DNA of 5,474 nucleotides from Prolixibacteraceae bacterium (GTDB lineage Bacteria; Bacteroidota; Bacteroidia; Bacteroidales; Prolixibacteraceae), in NCBI GenBank assembly GCA_003457135.1, contig DMSQ01000018.1:1-5474 (forward strand). Direction: 5' to 3'. Under the pieces are notes generated by a model. The model did not search any database. It was not told where the DNA came from and worked only from the letters and a program-made list of their open reading frames with translations. The translations under genes and the position numbers were made by a program. Shown piece after piece: positions 1-4,946 of the stretch. Numbering within the stretch: position 1 is the stretch's first letter; each line of letters starts with the position of its first letter.

Positions 1-479
1 GCCCGCACATTTTCGATGACATTATTGTCGTAACAGATTAAAATACCGCATTTCCATCCCAAAAGATCAAAAACGCAATAACTGTTGCCCGGTGTTAAGT
101 ATGGATTGATGAACGGATGCAGTTTCCGGTGTTTGGCCACCAATCCGTTTTTACCGACACAAACATAGGCTTTGAACAAATTATCCTTTTCATCTTTCTC
201 GAAAAGCCCGGCCAACACAACAATGTTGTTGTCGTTTGCGATTTGCGTAAGTTTTAAAATGCTTTCTCCTCCAGGAATGAATTCGGCCAAATCAAGCATC
301 TGTGCTTTTGAAAGGCGCCTGGCAAAAGTATATCCCGTAACCGAGCATTCATGAAAAGCAATCACCTGCGAACCTTCTCCGGACGCCTTTTGGGAAAGTT
401 TTTCAATGACATTCAGATTGTAGTCTTTGTCACCGCTTTTATTTTCAAATTGGGCAGTTGAGATTTTAAGGTTATCCAT
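1..479 (-). CDS. Nitrilase-superfamily carbon-nitrogen hydrolase, N-terminal part (runs off left edge)
   Basis: Read on the minus strand from ATG at 479, this gives 159 codons before the window edge, so the C-terminal part is missing. All three catalytic residues of the nitrilase (CN_hydrolase) fold are visible. The glutamate is E44 in AFHECSVTGY, the lysine is K119 in KHRKLHPF, and the nucleophilic cysteine is C149 in CGILICYDNN. The N-terminus (LKISTAQFENKSGDKDYN) matches the usual first strand and helix of the family. Such enzymes cleave amide, nitrile or carbamoyl C-N bonds in the cytoplasm. The substrate (for example an N-carbamoyl compound or omega-amide) cannot be told from this half. 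It is transcribed away from the sugar cassette and shares a short divergent promoter region with it. The ATG at 479 is preferred because it directly precedes the conserved first strand and an AT-rich leader lies upstream. Confidence 0.93.
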   Translation of the reverse strand, partial: MDNLKISTAQFENKSGDKDYNLNVIEKLSQKASGEGSQVIAFHECSVTGYTFARRLSKAQMLDLAEFIPGGESILKLTQIANDNNIVVLAGLFEKDEKDNLFKAYVCVGKNGLVAKHRKLHPFINPYLTPGNSYCVFDLLGWKCGILICYDNNVIENVR

Positions 480-504
480 CACGCTTTCGTTTAATATTAC
501 AAGT

Positions 505-512
505 CAAAGTTA
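505..512 (-). promoter_or_regulatory. Putative Bacteroidota -7 box for the nitrilase-family gene
   Basis: On the minus strand this reads TAACTTTG, an exact match to the Bacteroidota primary-sigma -7 consensus TAnnTTTG. It lies 25 bp upstream of the start codon at 479. No clear TTTG -33 box is visible at the expected 19 bp spacing, so this rests on the -7 element alone. Confidence 0.4.
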
Positions 513-557
513 ATCCGAAAAGAATTAAATGATAAAAATCTGTAAAGAACATTTCTG

Positions 558-565
558 TACTTTTG
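558..565 (+). promoter_or_regulatory. Putative Bacteroidota -7 box for the nonulosonic acid cassette
   Basis: TACTTTTG is an exact match to TAnnTTTG on the plus strand, 25 bp before the ATG at 591. That would leave a 5' leader of roughly 20 nt. The -33 box is not recognisable. It lies back to back with the minus-strand -7 box at 505-512, making a compact divergent promoter region. Confidence 0.4.
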
Positions 566-590
566 ATGCAACAGAAATTTAATTTGAATC

Positions 591-1343
591 ATGACCCAAT
601 TAGGAATCATCCTTCAAGCCCGAACCGGTTCAACCCGGATGCCCGAAAAGGTCATCCTTCCTTTTTATCAGGAAAAATCCATTCTGGATTTGCTGCTCGA
701 AAAAGTGAAGAAAGCCGGCGTTCCGGCAGTACTGGCAACCACAATAACCCCATCCGACGACCGGATCTGTGCTTTGGCTAATAAGCACGATGTTCCGGTT
801 TTCAGAGGTTCGGAAAATGATGTACTCGATCGTTTTATTCAGGCTGCCCGACTGTTTGGCTTAAGTAAGATTATACGTGTTTGCGCCGATAATCCGTTTC
901 TGGATTTAGCCGGAATGCAAACTTTAATTGCTGAATTTGAAAAATCGGATGCCGATTATCTGAGCTTTCATCTTGCCGGAAACAAACCTTCCATCCTCAC
1001 TCACTTCGGTTTTTGGACTGAAGCCGTTCGCCTCGAAGCTCTTGAAAAAGCACAGCAACTGACCTCCGAAAAGTTGTACCACGAACACGTTACCAATTTC
1101 ATCTATGGAAATCCAAATTTATTTAAGGTTCAGTTCATTCCGGCCGATCCGTTGGTGTTTTCGAGAACCGATATACGGATGACGCTGGATACTCCTGAAG
1201 ATTTTGAAATTCAGCAAAAAATATTTGCTACTATCATCAAGGAAAAACCTAATTTTGGCATTCCGGAAATTATCAGTTGGCTCGACCAACATCCGGAAAT
1301 TTTGGTGATGATGAAGAAGGAAATTTGTAGGAATCAAAAATAG
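591..1343 (+). CDS. SpsF-type cytidylyltransferase (probable CMP-nonulosonic acid synthetase)
   Basis: A 250-residue cytoplasmic nucleotidyltransferase of the CTP_transf_3 / SpsF (COG1861) type. The N-terminal nucleotide-binding motif is QARTGSTRMPEKVILP (residues 9-24). It is followed by GSENDVLDRF (73-82), then RVCADNPF (96-103), whose Asp100 is the likely metal ligand. A C-terminal block carries EHVTNFIY (165-172) and LDTPEDFE (199-206), whose Asp200 is the likely second metal ligand. The family transfers CMP from CTP to an acidic sugar. In Bacillus subtilis the SpsF protein is encoded beside SpsE, a NeuB-like synthase, and the same pairing occurs here with the next gene, so the substrate is probably the nonulosonic acid made by it. 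The length fits the family and nothing is missing. The ATG at 591 follows an A/T-rich leader. A 97 bp gap separates it from the next gene. It could instead activate a different keto-deoxy sugar. Confidence 0.88.
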   Translation: MTQLGIILQARTGSTRMPEKVILPFYQEKSILDLLLEKVKKAGVPAVLATTITPSDDRICALANKHDVPVFRGSENDVLDRFIQAARLFGLSKIIRVCADNPFLDLAGMQTLIAEFEKSDADYLSFHLAGNKPSILTHFGFWTEAVRLEALEKAQQLTSEKLYHEHVTNFIYGNPNLFKVQFIPADPLVFSRTDIRMTLDTPEDFEIQQKIFATIIKEKPNFGIPEIISWLDQHPEILVMMKKEICRNQK

Positions 1344-1384
1344 GCATCATATAATGTCGCATTGATTATCTTGTAAAATAGTAA

Positions 1385-1413
1385 TTGTGTGCAATTCACC
1401 ATTTGGTAAATTG
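1385..1413 (+). promoter_or_regulatory. Weak candidate internal promoter before the synthase gene
   Basis: A TTG at 1385-1387 is followed, after exactly 19 bp, by TAAATTG at 1407-1413. This resembles the Bacteroidota TTTG-N19-TAnnTTTG promoter with one base missing in each box. The 97 bp AT-rich gap is long for an operon and could hold an internal start. In such AT-rich DNA the match may be chance. Confidence 0.22.
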
Positions 1414-1440
1414 TAAATTGAATAATAGTAAATATTTGAA

Positions 1441-2484
1441 ATGTCAAAATCAACTTATATCATCGGCGAAATCGGACAGAACCACAATGGCGAAGTTGAA
1501 ATTGCCAAAAAGCTGATAGACGTAATTTCTGAACCGGTCATTGACAAGCTTTTCGGACAGGAACTGATGCCCATGAATGCGGTCAAAATGACCCGCCGCG
1601 ATTTGAATGAAGAACTTTCGGTATCCGAAATGCACCGGCCATACGAAAATGCCAATTCCTTTGGGAAAACATACGGCGAACACCGGGCATTTTTGGAACT
1701 AAACGACGAACAACATTTTGAAGTATTCAGCTACGCCAAATCGAAAGGGCTTGAATTTGTTGAAACCCTTTGTGCCAAAGGTTGCATTTCAATGATGCGC
1801 CTGTTCACCCCCGACCGGTTGAAAGTGGCTTCGCGCGACCTGACTAACCTTCCGCTATTGGAAACCATGGCCGAAACAAAAATCCCGATCATCCTTTCAA
1901 CCGGAATGACGGGCAAAAAGGAATTGGATGACGCCCTCGAAATCATTACCAAATACCATTCTGGTATCAGCATTCTGCACTGTTTGTCGCAATATCCATC
2001 CGAATACCAAAACCTCAATTTACTGAGTATCCAATTCCTGAAAGATAATTATCCGCAATTTACGATTGGTTATTCCGATCATTCCATTGGAATCCTGATG
2101 CCTGCCGTTGCTGTTGGAATGGGCGCAGAAATCATCGAAAAGCACATCACACTCGACCGGAACATGAAAGGCACCGATCATCGCGGCTCGCTCGAACCGG
2201 AAGGAATCTGGCGAATGGTTCGCGACATTCGCAATACTGAATATGCCATTGGAAAATATGGCATTTTTGTCAGCGAAAAAATTGAAGTTACCCGTATTAA
2301 ACTGGAACGTTCCATCGCTACATTACGTAGCATTGGCGTTGGTGAGCAAATTACTGAAAACGATTTGCACATGCTCAGTCCGGGCAATGGTTATAAATGG
2401 GCCGAAAAAGATAAGATAGTCGGAAAAAAGGCATTAGTTGCTATTCCGGCCAATGAAATTATTTATCCTGAAATGATTAAATAG
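1441..2484 (+). CDS. NeuB/NANS-type nonulosonic acid (sialic acid family) synthase with SAF domain
   Basis: A 347-residue cytoplasmic enzyme, the usual NeuB length. It consists of a TIM-barrel synthase domain (about 1-280) and a C-terminal antifreeze-like SAF domain (about 286-347). The family condenses phosphoenolpyruvate with ManNAc, its 6-phosphate, mannose-6-phosphate or related sugars. Residues corresponding to the Neisseria NeuB active site are visible. They are E10 in GEIGQNHNG, K49 in NAVKM, K128 and S131 in LKVASRD, S153 in ILSTGM, and the metal-binding histidines H214 (GYSDHS) and H235 (EKHIT). The stretch RPYENANSFGKTYGEHR (66-82) resembles the animal NANS enzymes, which use phosphorylated sugars, more than typical bacterial NeuB. 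Two oddities stand out: SRD replaces the usual SG(E/D) at 131-133, and Ser313 in LSPGNG stands where Neisseria NeuB has Arg314 (RPGNG). With the phosphatase downstream, a 9-phosphate product such as KDN-9-phosphate is likely. The family call is firm and the substrate is inferred. Confidence 0.93.
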   Translation: MSKSTYIIGEIGQNHNGEVEIAKKLIDVISEPVIDKLFGQELMPMNAVKMTRRDLNEELSVSEMHRPYENANSFGKTYGEHRAFLELNDEQHFEVFSYAKSKGLEFVETLCAKGCISMMRLFTPDRLKVASRDLTNLPLLETMAETKIPIILSTGMTGKKELDDALEIITKYHSGISILHCLSQYPSEYQNLNLLSIQFLKDNYPQFTIGYSDHSIGILMPAVAVGMGAEIIEKHITLDRNMKGTDHRGSLEPEGIWRMVRDIRNTEYAIGKYGIFVSEKIEVTRIKLERSIATLRSIGVGEQITENDLHMLSPGNGYKWAEKDKIVGKKALVAIPANEIIYPEMIK

Positions 2485-2520
2485 GAAATCGAATAAGACC
2501 AATAATAAAGAAATTCAAAA

Positions 2521-3036
2521 ATGAAAATTAAGTTAGTTTTATCGGATATTGACGGGGTTTGGACTGACGGGGGAATGTATTACGACCAGACTGGGAATGA
2601 ACTAAAAAAATTCAACACGGCAGATAGCGCCGGGGTTATTTTTCTTCAGTTGCTCGAAATCCCATTTGGGATTATTACCGGCGAAAATACCCGGATAGTA
2701 TGGCGCCGGGCCGAAAAGCTGAAAATTAACCATTTATTTATCGGGGTCAAAAACAAGCTGGAAGTTGCTGAAAAACTATGCGCCGAATTGCATATTTCGC
2801 TTCAGGAAGTTGCCTATGTGGGCGACGACCTCAATGATGCTTTGCTGTTAAAAGCAGTAGGTTTTAGCGCAATACCTGCAAGTGCCTGTAACTACATGGA
2901 AAATTACGCCAAAATCAGGTTGAAAAGAAAAGGCGGGGAAGGAGCTTTCCGCGAATTTGTTGAGATGCTTCTCGAGAAAGAAAACCTGCTTGACACAGCC
3001 ATTCAGAAATACCTGAAAGCTACTTTGCAGAAGTAA
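2521..3036 (+). CDS. KdsC-type HAD phosphatase (probable nonulosonic acid 9-phosphate phosphatase)
   Basis: A 171-residue HAD phosphatase of the capless C0 (KdsC) type, normally a tetramer in the cytoplasm. Motif I is LSDIDGVWTDG, with nucleophile D9 and acid/base D11. Motif II is T53 in IITGENTR. The motif III lysine is likely K79 in GVKNKLE. Motif IV is YVGDDLNDALLL, with D102 and D103 binding Mg2+. The C-terminal GGEGAFRE (138-145) is the conserved tail of the family that reaches a neighbouring active site. KdsC proper acts on Kdo-8-phosphate and usually has ITGR at motif II. Here the Arg is Glu (E55), with a lysine at K66. From memory, the Bacteroides thetaiotaomicron KDN-9-phosphate phosphatase (BT1713) uses a Glu56/Lys67 pair for specificity, and these residues appear equivalent. 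The gene starts 36 bp after the synthase stop, so the two are probably co-transcribed and act in sequence. Kdo-8-phosphate remains an alternative substrate. Confidence 0.9.
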   Translation: MKIKLVLSDIDGVWTDGGMYYDQTGNELKKFNTADSAGVIFLQLLEIPFGIITGENTRIVWRRAEKLKINHLFIGVKNKLEVAEKLCAELHISLQEVAYVGDDLNDALLLKAVGFSAIPASACNYMENYAKIRLKRKGGEGAFREFVEMLLEKENLLDTAIQKYLKATLQK

Positions 3037-3105
3037 TTTGTAGAATCATCCAACCTTCTGTTATTTGAATTGGACATCTTAAATAATTTATACAATCTTG
3101 AATCA

Positions 3106-3342
3106 ATGGATACAAAAGCGATAAGGCAGAAATTGTACGATTACATCCGAAATGCCGACGACAAGAAAGTAAAAGCTATTTATACAATAGTAGAGGGAGA
3201 TATCGATCATGTAAATGAGTGGTGGAACGACAAAGACTTTATCCTGGAAATTGAACGACGGTCTGCCGATTTAAAATCAGGAAAGGACAAAGGAATTTCC
3301 TGGGCTGATTTTAAAAACGGATTGCCTAAAGAAAACTCCTGA
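3106..3342 (+). CDS. Small antitoxin-like protein (addiction-module type), apparently without a toxin
   Basis: A 78-residue acidic and charged protein with a helical N-terminal segment (TKAIRQKLYDYIRNADDKK). Its C-terminal block (FILEIERRSADLKSGKDKG, then ISWADFK) ends near the C-terminus. The C-terminal pattern of ERRSAxxKSGKxKGxxW is what I recognise from small Bacteroidota antitoxins that precede RelE/ParE-type toxin genes, where this tail binds the toxin. This is a family resemblance from memory with no catalytic residues to confirm it. ATG 3106 is preferred over a TTG 12 codons earlier at 3070, because the extra residues (DILNNLYNLES) come from leader-like AT-rich DNA. It starts 69 bp after the phosphatase gene and may be cotranscribed or independent. 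A RelE/ParE toxin would be expected immediately downstream, but none is present. Confidence 0.62.
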   Translation: MDTKAIRQKLYDYIRNADDKKVKAIYTIVEGDIDHVNEWWNDKDFILEIERRSADLKSGKDKGISWADFKNGLPKENS

Positions 3343-3473
3343 TGGGAATACATCTAGGAAATTTCAAAACGCTGTTATACAAACACATACAGTTGTATTA
3401 TCTTATTGTTCTTACCATATTTCTTACCACATCCATTATTTTTTCTTTATTTTGCATAAAAAAACATGATTGA
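3342..3473 (+). CDS. 43-residue hydrophobic ORF overlapping the antitoxin-like gene stop (doubtful)
   Basis: An ATG shares its A with the last base of the preceding TGA stop (TGATG), a common translational-coupling arrangement. The product has a basic N-terminus (NFKTLLYKH). One long hydrophobic stretch follows (about residues 17-38, LYYLIVLTIFLTT onward), and the protein ends in IKKHD, so it would be a single-pass membrane peptide. It occupies the place of a toxin gene but has no RelE/ParE features. It could be a real coupled membrane peptide, the scrambled remains of a toxin gene, or a chance ORF in AT-rich DNA. Its stop lies within the minus-strand terminator hairpin. Confidence 0.28.
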   Translation: MGIHLGNFKTLLYKHIQLYYLIVLTIFLTTSIIFSLFCIKKHD

Positions 3474-3485
3474 TTGAGAATCATG
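3458..3485 (-). terminator. Rho-independent terminator-like hairpin downstream of the decayed gene copy
   Basis: Perfect 7 bp arms CATGATT (3465-3471) and AATCATG (3479-3485) flank a 7 nt loop. On the minus strand they are followed by seven T residues (A-run at 3458-3464). It lies about 36 bp beyond the stop of the relic at 3519-3730, much as the intact copy has a terminator about 20 bp after its own stop. It may also mark the convergent end of the plus-strand genes. The stem is AT-rich, so its strength is uncertain. Confidence 0.45.
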
Positions 3486-3518
3486 GCGAAGATAAAAAAA
3501 CAAAGCGTACAAAAAATC

Positions 3519-3730
3519 AATTTATTTAGACAACAGCATAAAGCTGATATCTCCTTTCTGGATATTTGAAATTATCGATATGGAAAATGATAGTTAAGGT
3601 TTCCTATTGAATTAGCTTTTACAGTTGGAGTTAATCGGGCTCCAAATCAATGAACCCAAATAAGCCAATCATCAAGGCTCCCAATTATTTGAATAGAAAT
3701 TTCTTGCCATTTCTTGTCTAATATTGATCA
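3519..3730 (-). pseudogene. Decayed, 5'-truncated copy of the small exported-protein gene at 3986-4375
   Basis: By hand alignment, minus-strand DNA here matches the 3' half of the gene at 3986-4375. In the best block, 3630-3688 against 4095-4155, about 52 of 59 aligned bases agree. In the 3' block, 3519-3562 against 3983 onward, about 33 of 44 agree. The relic's peptide pieces correspond in order to the intact protein: RQEMARNFYSNNW to GQEDSGSFFSDNW, ALMIGLFGFIDL to ALLMGLFGFIDL, ARLTP to the same, and a C-terminal KGDISFMLLSK to KGGGSFKLLSK. Two single-base deletions, one near 3641 and one in the C-run near 3682, break the frame, and an early TGA follows the first frameshift. The signal-peptide half is absent. 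Similarity fades at about 3730, where the tRNA-3'-end-like sequence begins. This points to an old tandem duplication followed by truncation and decay. Confidence 0.8.
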
Positions 3731-3753
3731 GTTCGTATCCCAGCTGGGTCACA
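3731..3753 (+). other. tRNA 3'-end-like fragment (possible integration att site)
   Basis: The stretch reads GTTCGTATCC, then CAGCT, then GGGTCACA. It resembles the T-loop, 3' T-stem and acceptor end of a tRNA (GTTCGAATCC...GGGTCACA, as I recall for some Bacteroidota tRNA-Arg genes). Read in this way the acceptor would be CTGGGTC with an A discriminator. No D-arm, anticodon arm or 5' T-stem is present upstream, so it is not a functional tRNA. Tyrosine-recombinase elements often leave duplicated tRNA 3' ends at one border, and a terminator-like hairpin follows at 3766. It also coincides with the end of the relic's similarity. Chance resemblance is possible, since the A58 position of the T-loop is T here. 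Confidence 0.3.
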
Positions 3754-3827
3754 AGTACAAAAATGAAACCTTTGCGGCACTATGCTTGCAAAGGTTTTAT
3801 GTTTAAAATGGGTCAACAATTGGGTCA
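3745..3827 (+). repeat. Three direct TGGGTCA copies
   Basis: Exact TGGGTCA heptamers occur at 3745-3751, 3809-3815 and 3821-3827. The last two are 12 bp apart start to start and share the longer pattern TGGGTCAAnA (TGGGTCAACA and TGGGTCAAAA). The first lies within the tRNA-3'-end-like sequence. Such a core-plus-repeats layout could be integrase binding sites, but this is inference. Confidence 0.4.
3766..3797. terminator. Strong hairpin, possible terminator
   Basis: Perfect 10 bp arms AAACCTTTGC (3766-3775) and GCAAAGGTTT (3788-3797) flank a 12 nt loop. On the plus strand the 3' arm ends in TTTT and then A; on the minus strand a T-rich CATTTTTG follows. It could terminate transcription in either direction. 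Its position 13 bp after the tRNA-like 3' end fits a former tRNA terminator. No intact gene in the window clearly uses it. Confidence 0.5.
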
Positions 3828-3932
3828 AAACTTTTAAATTTGTTATAATAAGTAGATCGATTTTTATCCCCTTTTATCTTCCAAAAATATCATTTCAAAG
3901 TCAGAATATTCCATATTAAGTCGTATTACCAC

Positions 3933-3966
3933 AAAAAAAAATCCCAATACTTTTGTGTCGGGATTT
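3933..3966 (-). terminator. Rho-independent terminator of the small exported-protein gene
   Basis: On the minus strand, the arms AAATCCC and GGGATTT (plus-strand 3939-3945 and 3960-3966) enclose a 14 nt loop and lead into a run of T (A-run 3933-3941 on the plus strand). It begins about 20 bp after the stop codon at 3986-3988, the expected place for that gene's terminator. Confidence 0.75.
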
Positions 3967-3985
3967 AAATTATTCAAATTCCAAT

Positions 3986-4375
3986 TTATTTACTAAGCAG
4001 CTTAAAGCTGCCACCACCTTTCCTGAAGTTTGGGATTATGGCATTGAATAAGGTCATCAGAAAATTAACTATCGAATTATCTTTTTCCGATGGGGTTAAT
4101 CGAGCTACCAGATCAATAAACCCAAATAAGCCCATAAGCAAAGCTCCCCAATTATCAGAAAAAAAGCTCCCGGAATCTTCTTGCCCAACATTGGTTTGTT
4201 CAGGTTCAGCCTGAACACCTCCTTCCTCCTGGGCCAGAGCTGCAGGTGCTGTACTTTGGTTATCTACTACAAAAGATGTTTGATTGGTTGGATTAGAAGC
4301 TTGAACCTGATTGCTGTAAGGCAAGGTATCAAGCAAGCCGATCATTAGAATCATTAACGAAATGAATGTTTTCAT
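3986..4375 (-). CDS. Small exported protein with a signal peptide and a conserved hydrophobic C-terminal module
   Basis: A 129-residue protein of unknown function. Residues 1-26 form a signal-peptide-like segment with a hydrophobic core (FISLMILMIGLL) and a likely cleavage after VQA-26. Residues 27-70 are a low-complexity linker rich in N, Q, T, A, E and P. The module at about 73-118 has a hydrophobic helix (NWGALLMGLFGFIDLVARL), then TPSEKDNS, then a second helix (IVNFLMTLFNAIIPNF). It ends in a basic, glycine-rich KGGG tail. The RLTP.EKDNS...IPN..KGGG pattern is one I loosely recall from short Bacteroidota proteins, some in phage or mobile regions, but I cannot name a family or function. 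The product is probably anchored in or associated with a membrane after export. ATG 4375 gives a clean signal peptide. The gene has its own terminator, and a decayed paralogue lies downstream at 3519-3730. Confidence 0.75.
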   Translation of the reverse strand: MKTFISLMILMIGLLDTLPYSNQVQASNPTNQTSFVVDNQSTAPAALAQEEGGVQAEPEQTNVGQEDSGSFFSDNWGALLMGLFGFIDLVARLTPSEKDNSIVNFLMTLFNAIIPNFRKGGGSFKLLSK

Positions 4376-4471
4376 TGTGCTGTTTTTTTTGAGTTAATAA
4401 AAGAATGTGATTCAAAATTGAGCAAAGGAGCCTGACAGGGAAAGGACAATACCAAAAGAAGCGCAGCGACT

Positions 4472-4503
4472 AAAAAAAGGGAATTTTTCATTCCCTTTTT
4501 TTT
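4472..4503 (-). terminator. Strong terminator after the three-gene minus-strand run (possibly bidirectional)
   Basis: AAAAAAAGGGAAT (4472-4484) pairs perfectly with ATTCCCTTTTTTT (4490-4502) around a 5 nt loop. On the minus strand the G/C-containing stem is followed by T-run DNA, directly after the TAG stop at 4504-4506. The symmetric A- and T-runs would let it work on the plus strand too. It separates the small-gene run from the exported-protein gene. Confidence 0.8.
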
Positions 4504-4911
4504 CTAAGATGCAATTGATACCGATAAATGTTCCCCTTTTGAAACATCCACTGATTTGAAGTAAGCATCCTTGATTTGATTGGTCAACTGATCAGATTCA
4601 AGATCGGCTGATTCAATGACCCGGAACCAAGTCCAAAACAAATCAAAAACTTCACTGTCAGATTCAATTTCTGATTCTTCCAAAGAATCGATATAGTCAC
4701 GATCATACCACAAAACAATTTCCTGATAATCGCCAAAGTCGTGATGAAATGTTTTTACTGAGTAATATGACACTGTTATAAATTTCTGTGGAATAGGGAA
4801 ATTGGAGTGAAAGTAATCCAGAAGTACCCGCATTTCAATTTTCAGTTTTTTGTAAAATGCAGAATCGCCCATCTGGGCAAATCCATTTGATCCTAAGACT
4901 AGATAATCCAT
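4504..4911 (-). CDS. Hypothetical acidic protein with an HDFGxYxEI motif
   Basis: A 135-residue soluble protein with no signal peptide or membrane segment. From ATG 4911 it begins MDYLVLGSNGFAQMGDSAFYKKLK, a helix-rich segment (EMRVLLDYFHSNFPIPQ) follows, and then FHHDFGDYQEIVLWYD (residues 56-70). The HDFGxYxEIV motif is one I recall from uncharacterised Bacteroidota phage and mobile-element proteins. Next comes an acidic tract (about 77-90, rich in E, D and S) and an aromatic stretch FDLFWTWFRVIE. The C-terminus is KGEHLSVSIAS. The function is unknown. A longer reading from ATG 4968 is possible but would overlap the upstream gene and add a leader-like segment (KLLIIKQSNNLKHF), so 4911 is preferred. 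It is the last gene of a tight minus-strand run, 35 bp after its neighbour, and ends at a strong terminator. Confidence 0.72.
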   Translation of the reverse strand: MDYLVLGSNGFAQMGDSAFYKKLKIEMRVLLDYFHSNFPIPQKFITVSYYSVKTFHHDFGDYQEIVLWYDRDYIDSLEESEIESDSEVFDLFWTWFRVIESADLESDQLTNQIKDAYFKSVDVSKGEHLSVSIAS

Positions 4912-4946
4912 AATAAAATGTTTTAAATTGTTTGATTGTTTAATAA

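Larger units (their letters stand above)
3474..3985. other. Gene-free stretch with relic, att-like site, hairpins and repeats
   Basis: I find no intact gene on either strand across these 512 bases. Going right it holds the arm of a terminator hairpin, a decayed copy of the gene at 3986-4375, a tRNA-3'-end-like sequence and a 10 bp hairpin. Then come TGGGTCA repeats, about 95 bp of featureless AT-rich DNA (3838-3932), and the terminator of the intact gene. The listed sub-features are annotated separately. Confidence 0.8.

Noticed and set aside
1731..2018. Antisense ORF of 95 codons inside the synthase gene
   Set aside because: It is a mirror of strongly conserved NeuB-family coding sequence and has no family features of its own.
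2521..3036. Calling the phosphatase kdsC and the cassette a Kdo lipopolysaccharide pathway
   Set aside because: The neighbouring synthase is of the NeuB/NANS type with a SAF domain, not KdsA, the nucleotidyltransferase is SpsF-type, not KdsB, and the phosphatase lacks the usual ITGR motif.
3070..3105. TTG start for the antitoxin-like gene
   Set aside because: It would add 12 residues from leader-like AT-rich DNA; ATG 3106 gives a natural helical N-terminus.
3731..3753. A functional tRNA gene
   Set aside because: Only the 3' end resembles a tRNA; no 5' acceptor strand, D-arm, anticodon arm or matching 5' T-stem lies upstream.
3835..3842. TAAATTTG as a plus-strand -7 promoter box
   Set aside because: No -33 box at the right spacing and no plus-strand gene downstream before the convergent terminator.
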